NCBI GenBank assembly: GCA_046350095.1
Contig: JAXMBA010000003.1
Coordinates: 992,001 to 1,056,000 of the forward strand
DNA length: 64,000 nucleotides
Source: Urbifossiella sp046350095
GTDB taxonomy: Bacteria > Planctomycetota > Planctomycetia > Gemmatales > Gemmataceae
Direction of reading: 5' to 3'
The first letter of the stretch is position 1. Each line of letters opens with the position of its first letter. This document shows, in pieces, positions 43,671-51,945 of the stretch. A program made the translations under genes and the position numbers. The notes under the pieces are model-generated. The model did no database searches. It was not told the DNA's origin and saw only the letters and a program-made list of their open reading frames with translations.

Positions 43671-44191
43671 TGACGGTGAGCACTACGGCCGACCCCGCCG
43701 CCCCGCCGCTGAGCCTGGCGCGGGTGGACTTCGCCGACCTGTACGCCCGGCACCTGTGCCGGCACTCGCAGTTCGGCATCAACCTCGCCCACCTCGCCGC
43801 GCTGTTCGGCGTGTGGTTCGGCGTGTACGGGCTGCTCTACCGGCTGCTCCCCGAGTGGTGGGTGCCGGGCGGGCTGGCGGCGCTGTACCTCCTGGCCGTC
43901 GTGCCCAACCTGCCGCCGCGCGTGACGCTGGCGCTGGCGGCGTTCCTGGCGCTGTTCGTGGCGGCCGTGGTGTTCGCGCCGGCGCTGCCGCTGTGGGCGT
44001 ACCCGCTGCTGGTCCCGGTCTGCTACAAGCTCCAGGCGTGGAGCCACAAGGTGTTCACGACGGCGACCGACATGACCGAGTTCGACCGGAGGTACCCGAA
44101 GGGGCAGCCGCTGTTCTGGGTGCTGCTCTTCTACGAGGTGCCGTTCCTGCTGAACTACCTGGTGTTCGACCGCCGGCGGTGGGCGGCGTGA
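43670..44191 (+). CDS. Mpo1-like (DUF962-related) membrane protein
   Basis: 173 residues starting at ATG 43670, overlapping the aminotransferase stop by one base (TGATG), with GGAGGTG directly before. Four or five hydrophobic helices. The histidine pattern His32-x5-Asn38-x2-His41 (RHSQFGINLAHL), then QAWSHK with His126 and a later RYPKG, resembles the Mpo1/DUF962 family, whose yeast member is an Fe(II) dioxygenase shortening 2-hydroxy fatty acids. The similarity is partial, so the assignment is tentative. Last gene of the operon; a membrane lipid-modifying oxygenase would fit the other members. Confidence 0.5.
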   Translation: MTVSTTADPAAPPLSLARVDFADLYARHLCRHSQFGINLAHLAALFGVWFGVYGLLYRLLPEWWVPGGLAALYLLAVVPNLPPRVTLALAAFLALFVAAVVFAPALPLWAYPLLVPVCYKLQAWSHKVFTTATDMTEFDRRYPKGQPLFWVLLFYEVPFLLNYLVFDRRRWAA

Positions 44192-44218
44192 GCCCGCCCA
44201 CCCGCGGCGGCTGACCGC

Positions 44219-45037
44219 TCACCCCTCGACCTTCTCGGCGAGCGCGATCACGACGTTGTGGTGGTCGGACATCGGGAACACGAGCTTGTCCAGCAACCAC
44301 CGGGTGAGGCGGCCGGCCTTGTGGAGCCCGGCGGATTCAATGAACGGGGTGAGCCAGCCGCCGCGGTAGGCGAACTCCATGAACCGGTCGAAGTCGGGGA
44401 ACTCGACCTTCGGCTCGAACACCTCGCACGCCCGCACGGCGAAGCCGGTCGCCTCCAGCGTCCGCACCACCTCGTCGCGGTCGGCCGGGTTGCACACCAC
44501 CCCGTCGGCGGTCGCCGCCGACGTGCCGCCGAGCCAGCGCACGAGCTTCGCGTCGGCCTTCTTCTGCAGCGCCGGGAAGCCGGCCATCGTGCCGCCGACG
44601 AACGACCAGCAGCCGCCCTCGTCGAGCCGGGCGTGGATCAGCGGCGCCAGCACCTTCATCGGCACGAACCCGGTCACGAAGTGCGTGCAGACCAGGTCGA
44701 ACGACTGGCCCGGGAAGTGGGCGTCGAGGTGGGCCGCCGAGTCCACCGCGGCGGTCAGGCCGGGGACGCGGCCGCGCGCCCGGTCGATCATCCTCTCCGA
44801 CACGTCCACGCCGAACGGCTCGACGCGGTCGCCGAACGCGGCGGCGACGCGGCTGAGGAACAGGCCGGTGCCGATGCCCAGGTCGAGGACGCGGAACGGG
44901 TCGGCGTCGGCCGGCGCCCACGCCCGGAGTTGGGCCATCGCCCGGTCGAGCGAGCCGCCGATCACGCCCTGCGGGTCGAAGTCGTAGTGCTCGGCGACGA
45001 CCTCGTCGTACTGCCGCCGGATGGCTGTGGTGTTCAC
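44219..45037 (-). CDS. Class I SAM-dependent methyltransferase
   Basis: 272 residues from GTG 45037. Motif I is VLDLGIGTGLFLSRV with the acidic residue of motif II in EPFGVDVSERMIDRA; motif IV is FDLVCTHFVTGFVP. The overall build (methyltransf_25/12 type) fits small-molecule methyltransferases. It converges on the five-gene oxidoreductase/aminotransferase operon with a 27-bp gap, so it may or may not belong to that pathway. The substrate is unknown. Confidence 0.82.
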   Translation of the reverse strand: MNTTAIRRQYDEVVAEHYDFDPQGVIGGSLDRAMAQLRAWAPADADPFRVLDLGIGTGLFLSRVAAAFGDRVEPFGVDVSERMIDRARGRVPGLTAAVDSAAHLDAHFPGQSFDLVCTHFVTGFVPMKVLAPLIHARLDEGGCWSFVGGTMAGFPALQKKADAKLVRWLGGTSAATADGVVCNPADRDEVVRTLEATGFAVRACEVFEPKVEFPDFDRFMEFAYRGGWLTPFIESAGLHKAGRLTRWLLDKLVFPMSDHHNVVIALAEKVEG

Positions 45038-45212
45038 GTCGTGGCTCTCTGGTCGGGACAGCGGGTCGCCGCACCCGGCGGCGTGTAGCTACTCAATGAG
45101 CCCCGGGTGGCGTTCGCGGGAAGGGAGTGTGAAGACTTCCGGAAGGCGGGTTCGGGGTGCGGGCATTTCCTAAACCGTCGGGGGGAACCGCACCCGTGAG
45201 GAACCGACCGCG

Positions 45213-46481
45213 ATGGGCGAGCCGGCCCGACCGTCCGACCGACCCGCCGCCGGCGCCGCCGCGTGGGCCGTCGCGGCCGCGTTCGGCACGTACTTCTGCG
45301 TCTACGCCTTCCGCAAGCCGTTCACCGCCGCGGCGTTCGCCGACGACCCGTACTGGGGGGCCGGCTACAAGACGGCCCTCGTCGTCGCCCAGGTGCTCGG
45401 GTACACCGCGTCCAAGTTCCTCGGCATCAAGGTGGTGTCCGAGGTGTCGCCGGCCCGGCGGGCCGGGCTGATCCTCGCGCTCGTCGGCGTCGCCGAGTTG
45501 GCGCTACTGCTGTTCGCGGTCACGCCCGCGCCGTGGAACGTGGCGTGGCTGTTCGTCAACGGCCTGCCGCTGGGCATGACCTTCGGGCTGGTCCTCGGCG
45601 TCCTCGAAGGCCGCCGGCAGTCGGAGGCGCTGGCGGCCGGGCTGTGCGCCAGCTTCGTCGTCGCCGACGGGGTGGCGAAGTCGGCCGGGGCCTACCTGCT
45701 GAGGGAGGGCGTGAGCGAGGCGTGGATGCCGGCCGCCGCGGGGCTGCTGTTCGCGCCGGCGCTGGTCGTGTTCGTGGCCATGCTCGCCCGGGTGCCGCCG
45801 CCCGCGGAGTCCGACGTGGCCGTGCGCAGCGCGCGTGCCCCGATGACCGCCGCCGACCGCCGCGCGTTCGTCCGCCGCTACGCCGTCGGACTGCTGCTCC
45901 TCGGCGCGGCGTACCTGCTCGTGACGGTGCTGCGGAGCGTACGGGCCGACTTCGCGCCCGAGGTGTGGGCCGGGCTCGGCGTGACGGGGCAGCCGGGCGT
46001 GTTCACGTACTCCGAGATGGCCGTCGCGGCGTGCGTGCTGGTGCTCAGCGGCGCCGCGGTGTTGATCCGCGACAACCGCCGGGCGTTCACCTACGCGATG
46101 GGCACGGCCGCGGCCGGGGCGGTGCTGCTGGCGGCGGCGCTCGTCGGGCTGTGGGCCGGGGTGCTGTCGCCGCTGGCATTCATGGTGCTGCACGGCGTCG
46201 GGCTGTACCTGCCGTACATCGCCGTCCACACCACGGTGTTCGAGCGGCTCATCGCCATGACCCGCGACCGCGGCACCGTCGGCTACCTGATGACCCTCGT
46301 GGACGCCTTCGGCTACCTCGGCTACGTCGCCGTGCTGCTGGCGCGGGCGGGCGGCGGCGGCGGGCCGGACTTCCTGGCGTTCTTCGTGCCGCTGTCGTGG
46401 GTGATCGCCGCCGCGACGCTGGCGCTACTCCTTCCGGCGTGGTACTACTTCGTGTCGCACCCGGCCGCGAGGGAGGCGTGA
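45213..46481 (+). CDS. MFS-type transporter, DUF5690-like
   Basis: 422 residues with about 12 hydrophobic segments and the N-terminal block AFGTYFCVYAFRKPFTAAAF, typical of a DUF5690 / organophosphate:phosphate-antiporter-like MFS subgroup. GAGGAA lies before ATG 45213. It overlaps the following alcohol dehydrogenase by one base (TGATG) and heads a cluster of phosphonate-catabolism genes, so import of a phosphonate or export of a product is likely. No ABC phosphonate importer is present in the window, which makes this the likely entry route (inference). Confidence 0.78.
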   Translation: MGEPARPSDRPAAGAAAWAVAAAFGTYFCVYAFRKPFTAAAFADDPYWGAGYKTALVVAQVLGYTASKFLGIKVVSEVSPARRAGLILALVGVAELALLLFAVTPAPWNVAWLFVNGLPLGMTFGLVLGVLEGRRQSEALAAGLCASFVVADGVAKSAGAYLLREGVSEAWMPAAAGLLFAPALVVFVAMLARVPPPAESDVAVRSARAPMTAADRRAFVRRYAVGLLLLGAAYLLVTVLRSVRADFAPEVWAGLGVTGQPGVFTYSEMAVAACVLVLSGAAVLIRDNRRAFTYAMGTAAAGAVLLAAALVGLWAGVLSPLAFMVLHGVGLYLPYIAVHTTVFERLIAMTRDRGTVGYLMTLVDAFGYLGYVAVLLARAGGGGGPDFLAFFVPLSWVIAAATLALLLPAWYYFVSHPAAREA

Positions 46482-47551
46482 TGGCGGGCGTCGTACTCTT
46501 CCACGGCGCGGGCCGGCCGCTTGAACTCGTGACCGAACCGACGCCCGAGCCGCGTGCCGGCGAACTGCTGGTCCGCGTGTCGTGCTGCACCCTGTGCCGT
46601 AGCGACCTGCACACCCACGCCGGCCGGCGGACCGAGCCCACGCCGGCGGTCCTCGGCCACGAGGTCGTCGGGCGCGTCGAGGCGTTCGGGCCGGAGGCGC
46701 CGCAAACCGATTACCGCGGCGTGCCGGCGGCGGTGGGTACGCGGGTGACGTGGGCCGTGGCCGTCGGCTGCGGCGCGTGCTTCTTCTGCGCCGACGGGCT
46801 GCCGCAGAAGTGCGAGACGCCGTTCAAGTACGGCCACCGCCGCGCCGACCCCGGCCGCCCCGCCGGCGGGCTCGCCGAGTTCGTGGTGCTGGTTCCCGGT
46901 ACGGCGTGGTTCGTGGTGCCGGACGCGATTCCGGACCGCGTCGCGGCGCCGGCCAACTGCGCGACCGCCACCGCCGCCGCGGTGATGCGGGCCGCGGGGC
47001 CGGTAACGGGGGGCACGGTGCTGGTGTTCGGCGCCGGCGTACTCGGCGTGACCGCGTGTGCCCTGGCCCGCGCCGCCGGCGCGGCCGCCGTGATCGCCGC
47101 CGACCCGCACCCGGCCAGTCGCACCCGTGCGGCGCTGTTCGGCGCCACGCACGCGGTCGCGCCCGGCGACGAGCTGCGCGCCGCGGTGTTCGGCGCCACC
47201 ACCGGCCGCGGCGCCGACGTGGTGCTCGAACTCGCCGGAACCGCCGACGCGGTCGCCGCGGCGCTGGCGCTGGCTCGCGTGGGCGGCACGGTGATCCTCG
47301 CCGGAACCGTGGCCCCGGTCGGGGCGGTGCCACTCGATCCGGAGGCGGTCGTGCGGCGGATGCTGACGGTGCGCGGCGTCCACAACTACCACCCCGCCGA
47401 CCTCGCCGCGGCGCTCGACTTCCTCGCCGGGCCGGGGGCGGCGTACCCGTTTGCGGAGCTCGTCGGCGCCGCCTACCCGCTGGCCGACGCCGAGCGGGCC
47501 TTCGCCGAGGCGCACGCCCGGCCCGGGGTGCGGGCGGCGGTCGTGCCCTGA
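46481..47551 (+). CDS. Zinc-dependent alcohol dehydrogenase of phosphonate clusters
   Basis: 356 residues. Medium-chain dehydrogenase: catalytic zinc region SCCTLCRSDLHTH and GHEVVG; structural zinc loop GCGACFFCADGLPQKC with the C-x2-C-x2-C-x7-C spacing; Rossmann VLVFGAGVLGVTACALA. The family is the one annotated as phosphonate-catabolism-associated alcohol dehydrogenase, found beside PhnZ- and PhnX-like genes. It may interconvert an alcohol and aldehyde of a phosphonate or of its carbon skeleton; the true substrate is not established. Coupled to the transporter upstream; a 197-bp gap separates it from the PhnZ-like gene. Confidence 0.85.
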   Translation: MAGVVLFHGAGRPLELVTEPTPEPRAGELLVRVSCCTLCRSDLHTHAGRRTEPTPAVLGHEVVGRVEAFGPEAPQTDYRGVPAAVGTRVTWAVAVGCGACFFCADGLPQKCETPFKYGHRRADPGRPAGGLAEFVVLVPGTAWFVVPDAIPDRVAAPANCATATAAAVMRAAGPVTGGTVLVFGAGVLGVTACALARAAGAAAVIAADPHPASRTRAALFGATHAVAPGDELRAAVFGATTGRGADVVLELAGTADAVAAALALARVGGTVILAGTVAPVGAVPLDPEAVVRRMLTVRGVHNYHPADLAAALDFLAGPGAAYPFAELVGAAYPLADAERAFAEAHARPGVRAAVVP

Positions 47552-47748
47552 GCGGATCGGCGTCGCTCGGGCGAAGATCATTGTGTGTACGACTCCCCCC
47601 CGGGGGGTCGAGGCACGAATTGAGTCGATGCCACAAATGAATGTTGGATCGATGCCGCGGCGAGCCGCCGACGTAAGCTGTCTGGTGGGTCGTGGTTGAG
47701 TTGCCGCCACGCGTTCCTCGCCGCGTATCCTGACTCTCGGAGGTTCCC

Positions 47749-48300
47749 GTGCCGCTCGTCGATGCCGTGTTCCGCCTGTTCGCCGAGCGGGGCAGCGGGC
47801 TGTACTTCGGTGAGGCCGTCACCGAGACCGAGCACGCCCTTCAGACGGCGCACCTCGCCGAAGCCGCGGACGCCGCCCCGTCGCTCGTCGCCGCCGCGCT
47901 GCTGCACGACGTGGGGCACCTCCTCCACGCCCTCGGCGAAGACGTGGCGGAGCGCGGCATCGACGGCCGGCACGAGGACGTCGGCGCCGCGTGGCTCGCC
48001 AAACACTTCGGCCCCGCCGTCGCCGACCCGGTCCGCCTCCACGTCGCCGCCAAGCGCTACCTGTGCGCCGCGGAGCCCGAGTACCTCGGCGGGTTGTCCC
48101 CGGCGTCCGTGCGGAGTCTGGAGCTCCAGGGCGGGCCGTTCACGCCCCAGGAGCAGGCCGCGTTTCGCGCCGAGCCGCACTGGGAGGCGGCGCTGGCGCT
48201 GCGGCGGTGGGACGACGCGGCGAAGGTGCCGGGGCTCGCGGTCCCGGGCGTGGAGCACTACCGGCCGTGCCTCGAAGCGGCGCTGAAGGGGACGGCATGA
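47749..48300 (+). CDS. PhnZ-like HD-domain mixed-valent diiron oxygenase
   Basis: 183 residues from GTG 47749 with CGGAGG six bases upstream. Family of HD proteins in phosphonate operons that includes PhnZ and TmpB. The iron ligands line up by spacing with PhnZ (His34, His58, Asp59, His80, His104, Asp161): here His29, His53-Asp54, His75, His98 and Asp155. The gating pair Tyr24/Glu27 of PhnZ corresponds to Tyr19/Glu22 in LYFGEAV, at exactly the same offsets. PhnZ uses O2 to cleave the C-P bond of a 1-hydroxy-2-aminophosphonate to an amino acid and phosphate. The hydroxylase that normally supplies this substrate (PhnY/TmpA) is not in the window. Its stop overlaps the FAD gene start (ATGA). Confidence 0.88.
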   Translation: MPLVDAVFRLFAERGSGLYFGEAVTETEHALQTAHLAEAADAAPSLVAAALLHDVGHLLHALGEDVAERGIDGRHEDVGAAWLAKHFGPAVADPVRLHVAAKRYLCAAEPEYLGGLSPASVRSLELQGGPFTPQEQAAFRAEPHWEAALALRRWDDAAKVPGLAVPGVEHYRPCLEAALKGTA

Positions 48301-49418
48301 GCGACGGGTACGACGCCGTGGTGGTCGGGGCCGGGGTGCTGGGGCTGGCCCACGCCTACCACCTGGCCCGCCGCGGGTTGCGGGTCGCGGTGGTCGAGCG
48401 GCACCCGGCGGCGCGCGGCGCGTCGGTGCGGAACTTCGGCATGCTGTGGCCCGTCGGCCAGCCGGCCGGCGAGCGGTACGAGCTGGCCCGCCGCAGCCTC
48501 GACGTGTGGCGCGACGTGCTCCGCGACGCCGGCCTGTGGCACGACCCCTGCGGCTCGCTCCACGTCGCCCGCCACGCCGACGAGGAGCAGGTGCTGCGCG
48601 AGTTCGCCGCGCTCGGCGACCGGCCGTGCGAGCTGCTGAGCGCCGCGGAGGTCGTGCGCCGCTTTCCCGCGGTCCGCGCCGACGGGCTCCGCGCCGGGCT
48701 GTTCAGCCCCACCGAGACGTGCGTGGACCCGCGGCAGGTGATCGCCGAGCTGCCGGCGTACCTCACGCGGCGGCACGGCGTCGCCTTCCACTTCGGCACC
48801 ACGGTGCTCGGGTACGACGCCGGCCGCGTCACCACCACGGGCGAAACAATCTCCGCGAAGCGGCTGGTGATCTGCACCGGCGAAGACTTCCGCGACCTGG
48901 CGCCGCAGGCGTTCGCCGCGTCGGGCCTGGTTCGCTGCAAGCTCCAGATGATGCGCTCGGCGCCGCTCCCGGAGCGCCTCGGCACGATGCTCGCGGGCGG
49001 CCTCACGCTCCGACACTACGGCGGCTTCGCGGCGTGCCCGACGCTGCCGGCGCTGGCCTCGCGGTTCGACGCCGAGCTGCCGGAGTACGGGCGGCACGGC
49101 ATCCACGTCATGGCGTCGCAGAACGAAGCCGGTGAGGTGGTGATCGGCGACTCGCACCACTACGGCGACGTGGTGAGCCCGTTCGACGACCCGCGCGTGG
49201 ACGACCTCATCCTCGACTACCTCCGCGGCTTCCTGAACCTGCCGGGTCTGACGATCTCGGCCCGCTGGCACGGCGTGTACGCCAAGCACCCGACGGCGGC
49301 GTGGGTGGCGGCGCGGCCGGCGCCGGGCGTGCTCGCGGTGACGGGCGTCGGCGGGGCCGGTATGACGCTGTCGTTCGGCCTCGCGGAACGGACCGTGACC
49401 GAACTCCTGGGAGCTTGA
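48297..49418 (+). CDS. FAD-dependent oxidoreductase of phosphonate clusters (DAO-type)
   Basis: 373 residues. N-terminal dinucleotide fold VVVGAGVLGLAHAYHLARRG, then RGASVRNFGMLWP and C-terminal VTGVGGAGMTLSFGLAE, typical of DAO-family amine oxidases. The TIGR03364-type name phosphonate-catabolism FAD oxidoreductase fits the sequence and setting. Related enzymes in other bacteria oxidise aminoethylphosphonate or its N-methyl form to phosphonoacetaldehyde, the substrate of PhnX-type hydrolases, which would link it to the gene at 49664. Translationally coupled to the PhnZ-like gene by a 4-base overlap. Confidence 0.86.
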   Translation: MSDGYDAVVVGAGVLGLAHAYHLARRGLRVAVVERHPAARGASVRNFGMLWPVGQPAGERYELARRSLDVWRDVLRDAGLWHDPCGSLHVARHADEEQVLREFAALGDRPCELLSAAEVVRRFPAVRADGLRAGLFSPTETCVDPRQVIAELPAYLTRRHGVAFHFGTTVLGYDAGRVTTTGETISAKRLVICTGEDFRDLAPQAFAASGLVRCKLQMMRSAPLPERLGTMLAGGLTLRHYGGFAACPTLPALASRFDAELPEYGRHGIHVMASQNEAGEVVIGDSHHYGDVVSPFDDPRVDDLILDYLRGFLNLPGLTISARWHGVYAKHPTAAWVAARPAPGVLAVTGVGGAGMTLSFGLAERTVTELLGA

Positions 49419-49432
49419 CGTGTGTTCGGTCT

Positions 49433-49635
49433 TCACCCCGAAGGGGTGACAGCCCTCAGCCCAGGGCAAGGCCGAAGGCCGCCGCCCTGGGTACGGGGGT
49501 CGTGAGTCCGTGCAGGCTGAAGGCCTGCGAGCCGGCTGGCAGGCCTTCAGCCTGCGGGGTGATTCGCGTCGCGTACCCAGGGCGGCGCCGCTTCGCGGCT
49601 TGCCCTGGGCTGAGGGCTGTCAGGCCTTCGGCCTG
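49433..49635. repeat. Nested palindromic repeat block
   Basis: Four stem-loops in ~200 bp. (1) TCACCCC/GGGGTGA, 49433-49449. (2) Outer arms 49449-49494 and 49573-49620, nearly perfect inverted copies (ACAGCCCTCAGCCCAGGGCA ... GTAC), about 46-48 bases each. (3) Inside them a perfect 17-bp stem, GCAGGCTGAAGGCCTGC at 49512-49528 with its complement at 49539-49555 around a 10-base loop. (4) CAGGCC/GGCCTG at 49621-49635. It lies between the FAD oxidoreductase and PhnX-like genes, ends ~30 bp before the latter, and has no coding capacity. It looks like a member of an interspersed palindromic (REP/MITE-like) family. It could attenuate or terminate transcription within the operon. Confidence 0.85.
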
Positions 49636-49663
49636 AAAGACAGGGTTACACGGGGAGGCTGAC

Positions 49664-50344
49664 GTGATCGAGCTGGTCGTGTTCGACATGGCGGGGACGA
49701 CGGTGTTCGACGGCGACGCGGTGAACGCCTCGTTCCGCGCCGCGCTGGCCGCGCGCGGGGTGACGGCCGACCCGGCGGTGATCGACCGCGTGATGGGCTA
49801 CCACAAGCCCGAGGCGATCCGCGTGATCCTGGAGACGGTCGGCCGCCCGGCGGGGCCGGCGGAGGTGGACGCGGTGCATACCGCCTTCGTGGCGCGGATG
49901 TGCGACTACTACGCCACCGACCCCGCGGTGCGCGAGATCCCCGGCGCGGCGGCGGCGTTCGCGCGGCTCCGCGCCGCGGGCGTGAAGGTGGCGCTCGACA
50001 CCGGCTTCGGCCGCCGCATCGCCGACGCCGTGCTGGCACGCCTCGGGTGGACCGTGCCCGGGGTGGTGGACGCGACGATCACCAGCGACGAGGTGCCGCG
50101 CGGCCGGCCGCACCCGGACATGATCCGCGGGCTGATGGCGCGCCTCGGCGTGACCGACCCCAAGGCGGTGGCGAAGGTCGGCGACACGGCGGTGGACCTG
50201 GACGAGGGGACGAACAGCGGCTGCGGACTCGTGGTGGGCGTGACGACCGGGGCGTACACCCGCGAGCAGCTGGCCGCGCGGCCGCACACCCACCTGCTGG
50301 CGTCCGTCGCCGACGTGCCGGCGCTGGTGCTCGGCGGGCGGTGA
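49664..50344 (+). CDS. PhnX-like phosphonatase / HAD hydrolase
   Basis: 226 residues from GTG 49664 with GGGGAGG upstream. HAD motif I is VVFDMAGTTV (Asp8), like the DxAGT of phosphonoacetaldehyde hydrolase. In the cap, Lys48 in VMGYHKPEAIR aligns with the position of the Schiff-base Lys53 of PhnX. Motif III/IV region: KVGDTAVDLDEG. It belongs to the phosphonatase-like group. If Lys48 is functional it would hydrolyse phosphonoacetaldehyde to acetaldehyde and phosphate; otherwise it may be an ordinary phosphatase. The setting, after a PhnZ-like oxygenase and a FAD amine oxidase, supports a phosphonate role. Confidence 0.85.
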   Translation: MIELVVFDMAGTTVFDGDAVNASFRAALAARGVTADPAVIDRVMGYHKPEAIRVILETVGRPAGPAEVDAVHTAFVARMCDYYATDPAVREIPGAAAAFARLRAAGVKVALDTGFGRRIADAVLARLGWTVPGVVDATITSDEVPRGRPHPDMIRGLMARLGVTDPKAVAKVGDTAVDLDEGTNSGCGLVVGVTTGAYTREQLAARPHTHLLASVADVPALVLGGR

Positions 50345-50370
50345 GGAGATGTGCAGGGAGAGGTCCACCG

Positions 50371-50745
50371 ATGAGCGTAGCCCTTCAGCCGCTGCGTGTG
50401 CCGAACGGGTGGCGGATCGCGTGGAACACGCTCCACGAGGAGGAGCCCACCGAGTCGGCCAACGCTGGGGGGTACTACTTCGGCACGACCAACCTGTACC
50501 TGGCTAACCACCCCGCCCGCGGGCGGGCCGTCGATGTCGAGTGGCGCATCGACGACCAGCGGCCCGCCGGCTGCTACCGCCTCCGCGTGCTGCGGCTGAT
50601 CTCCGTCGAGCCGGCGGCAGCACGGCGACGGCAGCGTGAAGACGATTTCAACGCCGACTGGCAGGATCCGCTTCACACGTTTGAGACGGTTTCGCGGCCG
50701 GAACTGGTCGCGGAGCTGGAGGCGTGGCTGGCCGGGGACAAGTAG
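50371..50745 (+). CDS. Conserved-looking hypothetical protein
   Basis: 124 residues from ATG 50371, with AGAGG upstream, 26 bp after the PhnX-like gene. No recognised domain. It begins LRVPNGWRIAWNTLHEEEPT, has a mixed alpha/beta composition and ends with an acidic helix (ELVAELEAWLAGDK). It lacks membrane segments and catalytic motifs. Codon use and the ribosome binding site support a real gene, perhaps an immunity-type or small cytoplasmic protein. It may be the last gene of the phosphonate transcript, but no link in function can be claimed. Confidence 0.6.
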   Translation: MSVALQPLRVPNGWRIAWNTLHEEEPTESANAGGYYFGTTNLYLANHPARGRAVDVEWRIDDQRPAGCYRLRVLRLISVEPAAARRRQREDDFNADWQDPLHTFETVSRPELVAELEAWLAGDK

Positions 50746-50972
50746 CATCACCCTTTCACGGCCGCAGGTTCGACTGTAAGTAGCGGCAGCACGGCGGCGG
50801 CCTGGGTCGAGTCCGGGGCGGGGGCCGCCGGCTCGCTTCACTTCACTGTCGCCGTGGGGTGCTCACAAACTGTCCAGAGACGATTCATCGGGGCTTCATT
50901 CGCAGCGCGGTAGGTGTAGTGGGTGTTCACGCCCCGCCGGCCCGCGCGGGGGACAGGCATCGGAGCCGAAGC

Positions 50973-51887
50973 ATGCCCGTGTCCGACCCAGGCCAGGCGG
51001 ACGTGTCCCTCCTCGCGGTGGCGTTCGCGGCCGGCGTGGGGTTGTTCCTGGGCGGGGTCGCGAACACGGTACTGGGCCGGGGGCGGCCGTGGGCGCGGGC
51101 GGCCGGGTCCGCCGTGGCGTGCTCGGGGGCGGCCGTCGGGGTGTGGGCGGCGGCCGAGTCCGCCGTGTCGGCGGCCGCCGGCGGCGGGTTCGCGGCGGTC
51201 GGGCTGGCCCTGGCCGCACCCAGCCGGCCGGGCGCCCGCTGGGCCGTGGCGGGGGCGGCCGGGCTCGTCCTCGCGGTCGGGGCGGTGGCCTGGCACGCGG
51301 CGGCCGAAGCGGCCGACGACGACCGGGCCCAGGCCGAGCTGGAGGCGGCCGCCGAGAAACCCCCGACCCGCCCGGCCCCGGTCCCCGTGTTCACCGACCG
51401 GGGCACCCGCGTGGGCGCGTGGCAGGCCACCCGCCCCCGGTCGCGTGCCGAGCTGGCCGCCCTGGACGTCCGCCCCGCGGACACCCCGGCCGTCGCACCC
51501 ACGGCGATCCGCTCTCATCCGGCGGACGACCGGTCGAACTGCCACGGGTGGGTGTTCACCCGCGGGCGGTACTGGGTGAGCGAGACCGACGTGGAGGTGA
51601 TCCTCGTCGAGAACGGCTACCGGGCGGTGCCCGACCCGCGGCCCTCCGACCTGGCCATCTACCGCCTGGACGGGGTGGTGGCCCACACCGCCGTGGTCCG
51701 GTACGTGTCCCCGGGGATGCCGGTCCTGGTCGAGGGGAAGTGGGGCCCCGGGCCGGTTTACCTGCACGCGGCCGAGGAGTGTGGGTACGGGACCGGCATC
51801 ACCTACTACCGGGCCGACCGCACCGGCCACGTCCTCGCCGGCCTGGACGACAACCCCTCTGCGGACGCGCCGGTCGGCGGGCAGTGA
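50973..51887 (+). CDS. Membrane protein with NlpC/P60-like C-terminal domain
   Basis: 304 residues from ATG 50973. The first ~115 residues are four or so Ala/Val/Gly-rich hydrophobic helices, followed by a charged linker. The C-terminal ~120 residues contain a possible Cys190-His238 pair (SNCHGWVF, then DLAIYRLDGVVAHTAVV and VLVEGKWGPG), the order and spacing of NlpC/P60- or CHAP-like cysteine peptidases and amidases. The role could be cutting peptidoglycan peptides or another amide near the membrane; this is an inference from the short motifs. The region 50746-50972 upstream holds no gene I can support. Confidence 0.6.
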   Translation: MPVSDPGQADVSLLAVAFAAGVGLFLGGVANTVLGRGRPWARAAGSAVACSGAAVGVWAAAESAVSAAAGGGFAAVGLALAAPSRPGARWAVAGAAGLVLAVGAVAWHAAAEAADDDRAQAELEAAAEKPPTRPAPVPVFTDRGTRVGAWQATRPRSRAELAALDVRPADTPAVAPTAIRSHPADDRSNCHGWVFTRGRYWVSETDVEVILVENGYRAVPDPRPSDLAIYRLDGVVAHTAVVRYVSPGMPVLVEGKWGPGPVYLHAAEECGYGTGITYYRADRTGHVLAGLDDNPSADAPVGGQ

Positions 51888-51945
51888 CGCCACTCCGGCG
51901 AGCGATTCCCCGGTAACGACCTGCGTGCCGCCCGGGCGGCTCGCG

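Noticed and set aside
49456..49689. Minus-strand 77-codon frame across the palindromic repeat
   Set aside because: It is formed only by the GC-rich repeat; the symmetry of the DNA explains it.
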